Positions 24,887-34,014 are shown, counted from the first letter of the stretch. The stretch is 64,000 nucleotides of DNA from JAABRB01 sp041617635 (GCA_041617635.1 JBFJOO010000010.1:1-64000); one strand, 5' to 3'. Notes: a model not told the origin generated them from the sequence alone. Translations and numbers: made by a program.

Positions 24887-26176
24887 GTGCCGCTAGAGCT
24901 ACCGAAAACGCGCGCCGATATTCGGCGCATCCAGAGCGAACGCAAGCGCGCCGCGGTCGAGCGGGCCCGGCGCTCGGCCTTCTGGCGCCCGAAGCTCGAG
25001 CATGTGCGGCTCGATCGGCTGGACGACCCGGAGGAGTGGCGCAAGATCCCGATCCTGGACAAGGACATGCTGCGCGCGCTCTCCGACCGGCAGTTCTATG
25101 ATGAGTTCTGCCTGACCGAGCACGACGGCGTCGCCGAGTACTGGCGCTCGGGCGGCGTCACCGGCAAGCCGCTCTTCTACCCGCGCAGCTTCCGCGACAT
25201 CGAGTTCGGCCTCCTCTCCTTCGCGCGCACTTTCGACTGCGCGGGGGCGCAGCGCGGCGAGCGCGCCCACGCGTCGTTTCCACTCGGAATCCACCCGGTC
25301 GGCCAGATCTTCAGCCGCTGCGCGACGGCGCGCGGCATCACGGTGAACTGGGCCGGGTCCGGCACGTCGACGCCCTCGGCGCTGCAGCTCGACCTGATCC
25401 AGCGGCTCCGCCCCACGATCTGGCTCGGCATGTCGAGCTATGCGCTGCACCTTGCGAATCTTGCCGAAGCGCGCGGCGTCGACCTCGCGCAGTGCGGCGT
25501 GCGGCGCGTGATGTGCTCGGCGGAGCCGGTGTCGCAGGCGAAGCGCGACAAGATCGAGCGCAGCTGGGGCGCGCGCCTCACAGACTGCTTCGGCATGACC
25601 GAGGCGGGGATGATGGGCGCCGAGGACCGACCGGGGCAGGGCTTTCGCATCTGGTCCGACATGTACCACGTCGAGGTGCTCGACCCCGAGACGTTCCTGC
25701 CCGTGCAGGAGGGCGAGATCGGCACGCTGGTCGTGACGGCGCTCTGGACCAACAACGTCACGCCGTTCCTGCGCTGGAGCTCGGGCGATCTCGTGAGCTA
25801 CAGCGAGGCCGACGACGGGGACGGGCCGTTCGCGGTGTTTCCGCGCGTCAAGCACGCGCACCGCACGTCGGGCTTCTTCAAGGTTCGCGGCATTAACCTC
25901 GGCCACCAGGACCTCGAAGATTTCCTGTTCCGCCGCGCCGAGATCGGTGATTTTCTCGCCGAGGCCCTGAACGAGGGCGGACTGGACCTGCTGCGCCTGT
26001 CGATCGAGGTCCGGCGCGGCGCCGACGCGAAAGCGGTCGCAGATGCGGTCGCCGCGGGCGTGAAGGAGCAGTTCGAGCTCGCGCCGCAGATGGTCGTCCT
26101 CGAGACGGGCACGCTGGCGCAGGCGTTCGAAGCGAACATCAAGGCCGCGCGCTTCGTCGACCGGCGCGGCGCCTAG
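24887..26176 (+). CDS. Phenylacetate-CoA ligase-like (PaaK-type) adenylate-forming enzyme
   Basis: The 429-residue protein resembles the PaaK branch of adenylate-forming ligases: WRSGGVTGKPLFYPRS (phosphate-loop-like, about 86-101), CSAEPVS (about 207-213), DCFGMTEAGMMG (about 230-241) and RWSSGDLVSY with the later GFFKVRGINL hinge. It would activate a carboxylic acid, probably aromatic, with ATP and join it to CoA. The gene follows the second Fe-S protein by 2 nt. Reductive Fe-S enzymes plus a CoA ligase suggest breakdown of an aromatic or halogenated acid. The acid cannot be named from the sequence. Confidence 0.8.
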   Translation: MPLELPKTRADIRRIQSERKRAAVERARRSAFWRPKLEHVRLDRLDDPEEWRKIPILDKDMLRALSDRQFYDEFCLTEHDGVAEYWRSGGVTGKPLFYPRSFRDIEFGLLSFARTFDCAGAQRGERAHASFPLGIHPVGQIFSRCATARGITVNWAGSGTSTPSALQLDLIQRLRPTIWLGMSSYALHLANLAEARGVDLAQCGVRRVMCSAEPVSQAKRDKIERSWGARLTDCFGMTEAGMMGAEDRPGQGFRIWSDMYHVEVLDPETFLPVQEGEIGTLVVTALWTNNVTPFLRWSSGDLVSYSEADDGDGPFAVFPRVKHAHRTSGFFKVRGINLGHQDLEDFLFRRAEIGDFLAEALNEGGLDLLRLSIEVRRGADAKAVADAVAAGVKEQFELAPQMVVLETGTLAQAFEANIKAARFVDRRGA

Positions 26177-26198
26177 CGATTCCGCAAAGGAGAGAACG

Positions 26199-26786
26199 AT
26201 GGCCGAGCAGCAGATGGTCGATCCCCACGACGTCGTCATGACCGGCGAGAACTCGTTCATCCGGCTCTCCGACGACGGCGGCAAGACGCTCGTCGATCGC
26301 GTGAGCCACTGGCGCGTGCTGTGGTCGCCCGCGGGCCAGGGCCACGCGCTCTTCATAGAGAGCCCCCTCGCCGGAAAGGCGCCGCGGGTCTTCGCCGACA
26401 ACCCGGGCGTCGCGCGCTTCCTCCAGCGCACGATCGAGGTGCTCCTGCACAAGCCGTTCGCCGACGAGTCGCTGCCGGTGACCGAGGCGCGGTTCGAGCG
26501 CGCGGGCGACTCCCTCAGCACGGTCCACGAGCGGATCGCGTCGCGCGAAGTCGAGATCGTCATGAGCTATTGGGACCTGATGCCCTCGTTCGTGCTCACC
26601 ATGCCGCCCGGCGCGATGAACCGGCCGCTCGGGGTCTACAGCACCTTCCTGCCGGCGCGCAGCGCGCAGCTCACCGTGAACGGCGAGGTGGCGACCGCGA
26701 AAGTGTTCCCGCAGGAGCGCTTTGGGAAGCAAGCGTCGAGCTGCGTCCTCGCCTGGTCGGAGACGTGGACGAGACCGATCGCATAG
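26199..26786 (+). CDS. Conserved-looking protein of unknown function
   Basis: This 195-residue soluble protein has no signal peptide, membrane segment or motif that I recognise. The start at 26199 has AAAGGAGAG about 8 nt upstream and lies 22 nt after the ligase gene, so it is the last gene of that operon. The middle contains a hydrophobic run ending in YWDLMPSFVLTMPPGAMNRPLGVYSTF, with a compact beta pattern after it. Co-transcription suggests a part in the same pathway, possibly as a small ligand-binding or accessory subunit. Confidence 0.7.
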   Translation: MAEQQMVDPHDVVMTGENSFIRLSDDGGKTLVDRVSHWRVLWSPAGQGHALFIESPLAGKAPRVFADNPGVARFLQRTIEVLLHKPFADESLPVTEARFERAGDSLSTVHERIASREVEIVMSYWDLMPSFVLTMPPGAMNRPLGVYSTFLPARSAQLTVNGEVATAKVFPQERFGKQASSCVLAWSETWTRPIA

Positions 26787-26836
26787 GAGCGCGCTGCGCG
26801 TGCGTCTGATCGAGTCATCCCCGCGCAAGGTCGTCA

Positions 26837-26917
26837 CCCCCGAGTGCCTCTATCGGGGGCGGGGATCCAGCGGGGTCTTTGATCCGGCTCAGACTGGATT
26901 CCCGCATTCGCGGGAAT
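26837..26917. repeat. REP-like compound palindrome
   Basis: Two hairpins lie in the 169-bp space between convergent operons: CCCCCGA (26837-26843) with TCGGGGG (26853-26859), and ATTCCCGC (26898-26905) with GCGGGAAT (26910-26917). GGATCCAG and CTGGATT flank the middle as a looser inverted pair. This form (…CTGGATTCCCGC-loop-GCGGGAAT…) is common among proteobacterial REP/BIME elements. It may also end transcription from both sides. Confidence 0.65.
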
Positions 26918-26955
26918 AACGGGCTCTTGCTCGCACTCCGTGGGCGCTGCAGGCC

Positions 26956-27291
26956 TCAGGAAGACAGTCGCTCGTCGCGCGGCGCGATCTCGGTGACGAG
27001 ATCGCGCACCAGCGCCTTGTTGGGCAGCGGCTCGATGCGCAGCGTGCCCGCACGCAATCGCGCCGTGCACGCGTAGACCGTCTTGCCGTCCAGACGCACC
27101 ATGCACTCCTTGCAGGAGTTCGCGTTGGTGCACGAGTAGCGGATGGCGAGCGTCGGGTCGTGGTGCGACCGGATCCAGCGCAGCCCGTCGAGCACCGACT
27201 GCCCGGGTTCGAAGGGGACATCCCACGACTCCTCGCGCGGCGGCTCGCCCGGCGCGCCGCGGCGGATGACGAGCTTTGCGTGCTCGCTCAT
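26956..27291 (-). CDS. Minimal SdhB/FrdB-like 2Fe-2S ferredoxin subunit
   Basis: The 111-residue protein has the N-terminal plant-type ferredoxin half of succinate dehydrogenase/fumarate reductase iron-sulfur subunits: KLVIRRG, GQSVLDGLRWIRSHHDPTLA, then C-x5-C-x2-C-x11-C (about 56-77). The canonical first spacing is x4, so one extra residue sits in the cluster loop. The C-terminal domain that normally carries the 4Fe-4S and 3Fe-4S clusters is absent. The start at 27291 overlaps the flavoprotein stop by 4 nt (ATGA), which fixes the start and marks the two as partners. Confidence 0.75.
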   Translation of the reverse strand: MSEHAKLVIRRGAPGEPPREESWDVPFEPGQSVLDGLRWIRSHHDPTLAIRYSCTNANSCKECMVRLDGKTVYACTARLRAGTLRIEPLPNKALVRDLVTEIAPRDERLSS

Positions 27292-28964
27292 GCCTGCACT
27301 ACCCGCTTCTCGAGCTGCAGCGCATCGTCCGCAAGCGTGATGACCTGGTTCATGCCCCACTCCCCGTCCAGCCCCGGAAAATCCTCCCGCTGGTGCGCGC
27401 CGCGCGACTCGGTGCGGGCGAGCGCCGCGGTCGCGACGCATTCGCCGACGCGCGTCATCGTCTCGAGGTCGTACCAGTCGGCCAGCATGCCATCGAACGC
27501 CGTATCGGCCGCCGGCTTGAGCGCGGGAAGCTCCTTGCGCAGGGCGCGCAGCATGCCGAGCGCGCGCTCGAGGCTCGCCTGCGTGCGGAACGGTCCCACG
27601 TCGTCCTGCATCGTGGACTGCACCGCTTCGATCATCGCCGCCGGGTTGAACCCGCGGCGCAGCGCGCCGTCAACCACTCGCCTGCGCGCTGCCTTGAATG
27701 TGTCGGCGTCAGCGCGCTCCCGGTGTCGCGCCGAATGCGCCGCGGCCGAGGCACCGGCCACGCTGCCGAACACCAGTGCTTCGGTGATGGCGTTGCCCGA
27801 GAGGCGGTTTGCGCCGTTCGCGCCACCCACCGCTTCGCCGGCCGCATAGAGCGCGGGCACGCGCGTCGCCATCCTGGTGTCCACCCGCACTCCACCCATG
27901 TGATAGTGCGCGATGGGCGCCACCTCGACGGCCTGCTTGGTGAGATCGATCCCGTTCGCCGCCAGCCGGTCGATGACCGGTCCGCCCGCGGCGCGCAGCT
28001 CCTCCTCCGTATAGTGCTCGAAGGACAGGTATACGCCGCCGTGCGGCGAACCGCGCCCGGCGGCCACCTCCTTCTCTATGGCGTACGTCGCGACGTCGCG
28101 CGTGACGATGTACTTCCCGTCGTCCTCCGCGCCGTACCTGTGGATGAACTCCGCGCGCGCGCCGTTCAGCAGCCGTCCCCCCAGCTTGTAGCGGAACGGG
28201 TCCCACATGATCGGATCCATCCCGATCATCCGCGGCGCGAGATGCCCGATGGGAAAGAACTGCACGAACTCCATGTCGACGAGCTCGGCGCCCGCGGCGA
28301 GCGCGAGCGCGTAGCCATCACCGCTCATGTTGAGCGAAGCGCTGTTGCGGCGATACATGCGCGTGAGGCCGCCGGTGGCGACCACCGTGGCGCCCGCCGC
28401 GATGCTCACCGGCATGCCCGTGGGCAGGTGCACGGCGGTGGCGCCCACGCACTCGCCGTCGCGCGCGCGGATCTCGGAAACCAGCAGCTCGCCGATGCGG
28501 CGGATCTCCGGCGTGCGGTTGAGCCGCGCACGCAGCGTCCGCGAAACCGCCGGGCCGGTGTTGAGGTAATCGACGTACACGCAGCGCGGACGATCGTGCC
28601 CCGGCGCGAATGCGCGCTTGTACTCGCCGTTCTCGCGCGCCCAGCCGACACCCCAAGCGTCCATCTCCCGGATGCGCGCGGGGCCGAGCTCGCACAAGAG
28701 CTGCGCCAGCGCCGGCGTGCACAGCCCGCGGCCTGCCGTGAGCGTGTCGGCGTAGTGATTCTCCCAGTGGTCGAGCCCCTGCTCCTCGAGCGCGACCGCC
28801 ACCGTCATTTGCGCCATGACCGTAGCGCCACCACGGCCGATGAGACTGCGATCGGCGAGAATCACCGAGCGGCCCGCGCGCGCCGCCTCGAGGGCGGCGT
28901 ACATCCCGGCGCCGCCCGCGCCGATCACGAGCACGTCGGTGGTGAGGTGGTTCGGCAGTGTCAC
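27288..28964 (-). CDS. Fumarate reductase/succinate dehydrogenase-like flavoprotein
   Basis: The product is about 558 residues from a GTG at 28964. An FAD-binding GAGGAGMYAALEA sits at the N-terminus, followed by GRGGATVMAQMT, the capping-domain segment HYHMGGVRVDTRMATRVPALYAAGEAVGG (about 375-405), and GGANGANRLSGNAITEALVFG. This layout belongs to the fumarate reductase/succinate dehydrogenase/L-aspartate oxidase flavoprotein superfamily. It is coupled to the small 2Fe-2S gene downstream and follows the DapA-like gene by 25 nt. There are no membrane-anchor genes, so the complex should be soluble. An upstream ATG at 29018 would overlap the previous gene and looks less likely. Confidence 0.82.
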   Translation of the reverse strand: MTLPNHLTTDVLVIGAGGAGMYAALEAARAGRSVILADRSLIGRGGATVMAQMTVAVALEEQGLDHWENHYADTLTAGRGLCTPALAQLLCELGPARIREMDAWGVGWARENGEYKRAFAPGHDRPRCVYVDYLNTGPAVSRTLRARLNRTPEIRRIGELLVSEIRARDGECVGATAVHLPTGMPVSIAAGATVVATGGLTRMYRRNSASLNMSGDGYALALAAGAELVDMEFVQFFPIGHLAPRMIGMDPIMWDPFRYKLGGRLLNGARAEFIHRYGAEDDGKYIVTRDVATYAIEKEVAAGRGSPHGGVYLSFEHYTEEELRAAGGPVIDRLAANGIDLTKQAVEVAPIAHYHMGGVRVDTRMATRVPALYAAGEAVGGANGANRLSGNAITEALVFGSVAGASAAAHSARHRERADADTFKAARRRVVDGALRRGFNPAAMIEAVQSTMQDDVGPFRTQASLERALGMLRALRKELPALKPAADTAFDGMLADWYDLETMTRVGECVATAALARTESRGAHQREDFPGLDGEWGMNQVITLADDALQLEKRVVQA

Positions 28965-28989
28965 GCCGCCGGCTCGTGACGCGGGCCGT

Positions 28990-29943
28990 TCACGCAACCT
29001 TGCGCGCGGCCCCCGCAAGCAGCCCGGCGGCCACGAGCGCCTGACGGATGCGCTCGATCTCCGCAGCGGGAAGCTTCATGAGGGGCGGGCGCACCGTCGC
29101 GCGCGGGAGCTTGCCGAGCAGCACCAGCGCCTCCTTCATGCGGTTGTGCATGTCGACCCACGGCTCGGCATAGAACACCTCGGCGGTCGGCCAGATCCGA
29201 TCGTTCACGCGCCGCGCCGTGGCGAGGTCGTTCGCCTGCACCGCCCGGAAGAGCTGTGCCTGCAGGTCGGCGATGACCGAGCCGCTGCCCGACAGCAGCC
29301 CGTTGCAGCCGAGCACGAGCGAGCTCATCAGCCAGGCGCTGTGCGTGGTGAGCACGTTGACCGGCGGCGTGCGCGACTGCAGCACGCGCACGTGACGCTC
29401 GTGCTGCGCGGGGTTGGAGCACCAGTCCTTGATCGCCCGCACGGTGGGCACCGCGTCGAGAATCTCGAGCAGCGTCGGGAGCGGATACCCCTGCCCGCCC
29501 GCGAGCGGATACTGGAAGACGATCAAGGGCAGATCCGTGACGTCTGCGATGCGCTTGAAATGATCGACGACCATCGCCGGACGCTGGCCGAACGTATACA
29601 CGCCCGAGGGAAACACCAGGAGCGCCGACGCGCCGCCCGCGTGCGACATCCTCGCGAGGCGCGCGGCGTCGAGCGCGCTCTCGGCGTAGATCCCGTTCAC
29701 GACCGGCATCCGGTCGCCGACCTCATCCACCGTCATCGCCAGTACACGCTCCTGCTCGGCGAAGGTGCAGGAGGCCACCTCCGAAGCGTGCGCATTGGTG
29801 GTGATCGCCGATACCCCCTCGACGGAGGCAACGTCGCGCAGATGGGCGTGATAGGACGCCTCGTCGATCGAGAGGTCGTCGTTGAACGGCAGCAACACGG
29901 CGGGGATGACGCCGTGCGGCAGGTAGCTTGGATGTCTCGCCAT
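28990..29943 (-). CDS. Dihydrodipicolinate synthase (DapA/NanA) family lyase
   Basis: The 317-residue protein has a class I aldolase (TIM barrel) pattern. Schiff-base lysine candidate: RAIKDW (about 159-164). Active-site tyrosine: FQYPLAGG (about 139-146). The GTTGE-type loop is replaced by ITTNAHASEV (about 48-57), so it is not a standard DapA. It probably condenses or cleaves a pyruvate or other 2-oxo acid compound. As first gene of the operon with the flavoprotein and 2Fe-2S subunit it probably supplies or consumes their substrate. The start at 29943 has GGAGCAAGCC upstream. Confidence 0.82.
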   Translation of the reverse strand: MARHPSYLPHGVIPAVLLPFNDDLSIDEASYHAHLRDVASVEGVSAITTNAHASEVASCTFAEQERVLAMTVDEVGDRMPVVNGIYAESALDAARLARMSHAGGASALLVFPSGVYTFGQRPAMVVDHFKRIADVTDLPLIVFQYPLAGGQGYPLPTLLEILDAVPTVRAIKDWCSNPAQHERHVRVLQSRTPPVNVLTTHSAWLMSSLVLGCNGLLSGSGSVIADLQAQLFRAVQANDLATARRVNDRIWPTAEVFYAEPWVDMHNRMKEALVLLGKLPRATVRPPLMKLPAAEIERIRQALVAAGLLAGAARKVA

Positions 29944-30067
29944 GGCTTGCTCCTGGCACGCGATCGGTATTGCTTTCCGGCATTTTAACGCTTCGTTGCA
30001 TCCGCTGGCAGCGTTTGATCAGTACGGGCCGTTCACCCTATCATGGCGCCGTTCCGGAGGAGATGAC

Positions 30068-30679
30068 ATGAAACTCTACTATTCGCTCCCGTCGCCCTAT
30101 GCCCGCAAGGTTCGCGTGGCAGTGCTCGAACTCGGCCTGACCGACCGTGTCGAGGAGGTCGACACGACCGTGGCGCCGCATAAACCGAACGAGGCTTTCG
30201 GGTTGAAGAACCCGCTGATGAAGGTCCCGGCGCTGGAAACGGATGAAGGCATGGTGCTCTTCAACTCGCCCGTCATCTGCGAGTATCTCGACGCGAAGGC
30301 CGGCGGCAATCGCCTGATTCCGGCGCACGGTGACAAGCACTGGAAGACCCTGCGGCGTCAGGCGCTGGGCGACGGCATCCTCGACGCGGGCATCCTGCGG
30401 CGCTACGAACTGGCCGCCCGCCCCGAGAACCTGCGCTGGACGGACTGGCTCAAGGGCCAGCAACTAAAGATCGACTTCTCGCTCGACCTGGCCGAACGCG
30501 AAGCGAGCAGCTGGGGAAAAACGCTCGACATCGGCGATATCGCTATCGCCTGCGCGCTGGAATGGCTCGACTTCCGCTTTGCAGAAGACAACTGGCGCAG
30601 CCGGCGGCCGAAACTTGCGGCGTGGCTCGCCCAAGTGGCCACCCGGCCGTCGATGCAGAAGACCAAGCCGCGCGCCTGA
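30068..30679 (+). CDS. Glutathione S-transferase family protein
   Basis: The 203-residue protein has an N-terminal thioredoxin-like domain (1-80: MKLYYSLPSPYARKVRVAVLE, with the NPLMKVPALETDEG cis-proline strand and FNSPVICEYLD) and a C-terminal all-helical domain including the DIGDIAIACALEWLDFR motif. It should conjugate or remove glutathione from an electrophile. The start at 30068 is preceded by a strong GGAGGAG. It lies 10 nt before the TcuA-like flavoprotein gene, so it starts a four-gene plus-strand operon. Confidence 0.9.
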   Translation: MKLYYSLPSPYARKVRVAVLELGLTDRVEEVDTTVAPHKPNEAFGLKNPLMKVPALETDEGMVLFNSPVICEYLDAKAGGNRLIPAHGDKHWKTLRRQALGDGILDAGILRRYELAARPENLRWTDWLKGQQLKIDFSLDLAEREASSWGKTLDIGDIAIACALEWLDFRFAEDNWRSRRPKLAAWLAQVATRPSMQKTKPRA

Positions 30680-30689
30680 CGGCGCTCGC

Positions 30690-32183
30690 GTGCCCGTGAA
30701 CAAGCTCGAATACGACGTCATCGTCGTAGGCGCCGGCAACGCCGCCTTCTGCGCGGCGCTCTCCGCACGCGAAAGCCGCGAGCGCGTGCTGGTGCTCGAG
30801 CGGGCGCCCGAGGACGAGGCCGGCGGCAACACGCGCTTCACCGCGGGCGCGATGCGGGTGGTCTACGACGGCGTGGAGGATCTGCGCAAGCTCATGCCGG
30901 ATCTCACCGACGCCGAGATCGCGCGCACCGACTTCGGCACCTACACCGCGGACCAGTTCTTCGACGACATGGGTCGCGTGACGCAGTACCGCTGCGATCC
31001 GGATCTCACCGAGATCCTCGTCAGGCGGAGCCGCGAGACGCTGCTGTGGATGCGCGACAAGGGCGTGCGCTTCGTGCCGATCTACGGCCGCCAGGCATTC
31101 AAGATCGACGACAAGTTCAAGTTCTGGGGCGGTCTCACGGTCGAGGCCTGGGGCGGCGGCGAAGGGCTGGTGGAAGCCTGGACCAAGTCGGCGAAAAAGC
31201 ACGGCGTGGAGATCTGGTACAGCGCGCGCGCGGTCTCGCTGATCGCCGACGACGACGGCGTGCACGGCGTGCGCGTGAAGAAGGACGGCAAGACCATCGA
31301 GGTGCGCGCGAAGAGCGTGATCCTCGCGGGCGGCGGCTTCCAGGCGAACCCGGAGTGGCGCGCGCGCTACCTCGGCGCGGGCTGGGAGCTCGCCAAGGTG
31401 CGCGGCACGCGCTTCAACACCGGCGACGTGATCAAGATGGCGCTCGACATCGGCGCGGCGCCCGTGGGCAACTGGTCGGGCTGTCACGCCGTGGGCTGGG
31501 AGCGCAACGCCCCCGAGTTCGGCGATCTCGCCGTGGGCGACCAGTTCCAGAAGCACTCCTACCCCTTCGGCATCATGCTGAACGCGGACGGCAAGCGCTT
31601 CGTCGACGAGGGCGCGGACTTCCGCAACTACACGTATGCAAAGTACGGGCGGGTGATCCTCAACCAGCCGGGCCAGTTCGCCTGGCAGGTGTTCGACGCC
31701 AAGGTGCAGCATCTGCTGCGCGACGAGTACCGCATCAAGCAGGTCACCAAGGTCACGGCCAAGACCCTGGAGGAGCTCGTCGGCAAGCTCGACGACGTCG
31801 ATGCGGCGGCCGCGCTCGCGGAGATCAAGGCCTACAACGCCGCCGTGAACACCGGGATTCCCTTCAACCCGAACGTCAAGGACGGCCGCCGCACCGAGGG
31901 GCTCGCGATACCCAAGTCCAACTGGGCGAACGTGCTCGACACGCCGCCCTACGAGGCCTACGCGGTGACCTGCGGGATCACGTTCACGTTCGGCGGCCTG
32001 CGGATCAACACCAGCGCGCAGGTCATGAATGCCGACGGCGAGCCTATCCCCGGCCTGTATGCAGCGGGCGAGCTGGTCGGCGGCATCTTCTACTTCAACT
32101 ACCCCGGCGGGACCGGCCTCACCAACGGCGCGGTGTTCGGCAGGCTCGCCGGCACGAGCGCGGCGGCTGCAGCGTCGAAGTAG
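30690..32183 (+). CDS. tcuA: TcuA-like FAD-dependent tricarballylate dehydrogenase
   Basis: The 497-residue flavoprotein starts at GTG 30690 (GTG 30696 also possible). FAD binding: DVIVVGAGNAAFCAALSARE. Further motifs typical of the TcuA/fumarate-reductase-like family are GGNTRFTAGAMR, GRQAFKIDDKFKFWGG, LAGGGFQAN, GTRFNTGDVIKMAL and the C-terminal ITFTFGGLRI...LYAAGELVGGIFYFNYPGGTGLTNGAVFGR. TcuA oxidises tricarballylate to cis-aconitate in Salmonella. No TcuB or TcuC is nearby, so the physiological substrate and electron acceptor may differ. The following ThDP enzyme and cupin genes suggest a catabolic module. Confidence 0.78.
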   Translation: MPVNKLEYDVIVVGAGNAAFCAALSARESRERVLVLERAPEDEAGGNTRFTAGAMRVVYDGVEDLRKLMPDLTDAEIARTDFGTYTADQFFDDMGRVTQYRCDPDLTEILVRRSRETLLWMRDKGVRFVPIYGRQAFKIDDKFKFWGGLTVEAWGGGEGLVEAWTKSAKKHGVEIWYSARAVSLIADDDGVHGVRVKKDGKTIEVRAKSVILAGGGFQANPEWRARYLGAGWELAKVRGTRFNTGDVIKMALDIGAAPVGNWSGCHAVGWERNAPEFGDLAVGDQFQKHSYPFGIMLNADGKRFVDEGADFRNYTYAKYGRVILNQPGQFAWQVFDAKVQHLLRDEYRIKQVTKVTAKTLEELVGKLDDVDAAAALAEIKAYNAAVNTGIPFNPNVKDGRRTEGLAIPKSNWANVLDTPPYEAYAVTCGITFTFGGLRINTSAQVMNADGEPIPGLYAAGELVGGIFYFNYPGGTGLTNGAVFGRLAGTSAAAAASK

Positions 32184-32224
32184 CCGCGGCTGACAGAAAC
32201 GAAATTCGCGAGATCGGAGCGAGC

Positions 32225-34012
32225 ATGCCGAAGATGAAAGGCGCAGCAGTCATCGCCGAGTTCCTGGTGAAGGAGAAGATCCCCTACGTGTTTGGGATCT
32301 GCGGGCATGGCAACGTGGGGCTGCTCGACGAGCTTTACAACGTGGCGGACAGGGTGAAGTACGTGTCGCCGCGTCACGAGCAGGTCGCGGGCCACATGGC
32401 CGACGGGTATTTCCGCGTCAAGCACGCGCCGGTCGCGACGCTCACCTCCACCGGGCCGGGCTCGGCCAACCTGATCATGGCGCTCGCCGTGGCGCAGACC
32501 GACTCCTCGGCGCTGCTGGCGATCACCGCCAACGTGCCGACCTCGCAGTTCAACCGCGCCCCCTTTCAGGAGCTCAACCGCCACAACCAGGCCGACTACC
32601 CGAACGTCGTGCGGCCGGTGGTGAAGCGCAGCTTCCAGCCGACGCGGGTCGAGATGCTGCCTCTTGCGCTCCGCCAGGCGGCCACCACCATGACGAGCGG
32701 GCGCCCCGGGCCGGTCAACCTCGACGTGCCCTTCAACCTCTTCCAGGAGGAAGCGGACGTCGCGCTCGAAACACCGTGGCAAGGCATGGGACTGCGGCGC
32801 AGCGGCGCTTCGCAGGAAGATGTGAACAAGGCGCTCGACCTGCTGCTCGCGGCGAAGCGCCCGGCGCTATTCATCGGGCACGGCGTCACGCTGTCGGAGG
32901 CCTCGGCCGAGCTCACCGCGCTCGCGAAGCGCCTCAACATCCCGGTGATCAGCTCGCCGAACGGCATGGGCTGCCTCAACATGGACGATCCGCTGTCGCT
33001 CGGCTTCATCGGCCGCAACGGCGCCTACCCCGCGAACCAGGCCGGGCGCCACGCCGATCTCGTGCTCGCGATCGGCGCGCGCTTCGACGACCGCTCCTCC
33101 TCCTCGTGGATTCCGGGCTACTCGTGGAACTTCCCGCACACCAGGCTCATCCACGTCGACGTCGATCACGCCGAGATCGGCCGCAATTATCCGCCCGACC
33201 TCGGCGTCCTCGCTGACGCGAAAGCCTTTCTCGAGCAGCTGCTCGCCGCGCTCTCCAACCGGAAGCTCGACGGCGTCCAGCGCCTCGCCGAGTGGCAGGC
33301 GCAGATCGCGGGCTGGAAGCAGGAATGGGACGCCTACACGCGACCCAATTTCGAGATTCACGCCTCGCCGCTGCGGCCCGAACGCGTGGTGGCCGACTGC
33401 CGCGCGGTGCTGCCGGACGACGCGATCATCTCGCTCGACTCTGGCGTGCATCACAACTGGTACATGCAGTTCTGGAACGCGCGCCGCCCGCAGACGATGC
33501 TCAACACCTGGGGCTACTCGGGCATGGGCTTCGGGCCGTGCGCGATCCTTGGCGCCAAGCTCGCCGCGCCCGACCGGCCGTGCGTGGCGATCTGCGGCGA
33601 CGGCGGCTTCACCATGGTGCCGCACGTGCTCTGCACCGCGGTGGAGTACAACATCCCCGCCGTGTGGGTGGTGTGGAACAACTTTTCCTGGGCCGCGATC
33701 CGCGACATCCAGTACGGCCTCTTCAAGGGCCGTGAGATCGGCACCGGCTTCTACGAAGGCCCCGAAGGAAAACCGTACAACCCCGACTTCGCCGCATGGG
33801 CGCGCGCCGCCGGCGTGGAAGGCATGACGGTCACCAAGTCTGAGGACTTCAAGGGCGCGCTCGAGCACGCCGTGAAGCTCGGCAAGCCCTGCCTCCTCGA
33901 CGTGCACGTCGATCAGAACATCCGCCCGCCCTCCACGGGCACGTGGCAGCTGCCGCCGACGCCGTACACCGAACCGGTATTCGGCAAAGCTGTCCGCCTC
34001 ACGGAGAAATAG
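32225..34012 (+). CDS. Thiamine-diphosphate-dependent decarboxylase/synthase (acetolactate synthase-like)
   Basis: The 595-residue protein has the three-domain POX/ALS fold. The catalytic Glu for ThDP is E52 (SPRHEQVAGHMADGYFR), a central Rossmann-like domain holds LFIGHGVTLSEA (about 215), and the ThDP/Mg motif runs GDGGFTM...WNN (about 458-484). The start ATG at 32225 has a GGAGCG upstream. It probably decarboxylates a 2-oxo acid, with or without ligation to a second aldehyde or oxo acid. No small regulatory ALS subunit is near, and the active-site entrance differs from IlvB, so it is unlikely to be the branched-chain amino acid enzyme. Confidence 0.85.
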   Translation: MPKMKGAAVIAEFLVKEKIPYVFGICGHGNVGLLDELYNVADRVKYVSPRHEQVAGHMADGYFRVKHAPVATLTSTGPGSANLIMALAVAQTDSSALLAITANVPTSQFNRAPFQELNRHNQADYPNVVRPVVKRSFQPTRVEMLPLALRQAATTMTSGRPGPVNLDVPFNLFQEEADVALETPWQGMGLRRSGASQEDVNKALDLLLAAKRPALFIGHGVTLSEASAELTALAKRLNIPVISSPNGMGCLNMDDPLSLGFIGRNGAYPANQAGRHADLVLAIGARFDDRSSSSWIPGYSWNFPHTRLIHVDVDHAEIGRNYPPDLGVLADAKAFLEQLLAALSNRKLDGVQRLAEWQAQIAGWKQEWDAYTRPNFEIHASPLRPERVVADCRAVLPDDAIISLDSGVHHNWYMQFWNARRPQTMLNTWGYSGMGFGPCAILGAKLAAPDRPCVAICGDGGFTMVPHVLCTAVEYNIPAVWVVWNNFSWAAIRDIQYGLFKGREIGTGFYEGPEGKPYNPDFAAWARAAGVEGMTVTKSEDFKGALEHAVKLGKPCLLDVHVDQNIRPPSTGTWQLPPTPYTEPVFGKAVRLTEK

Positions 34013-34014
34013 CG

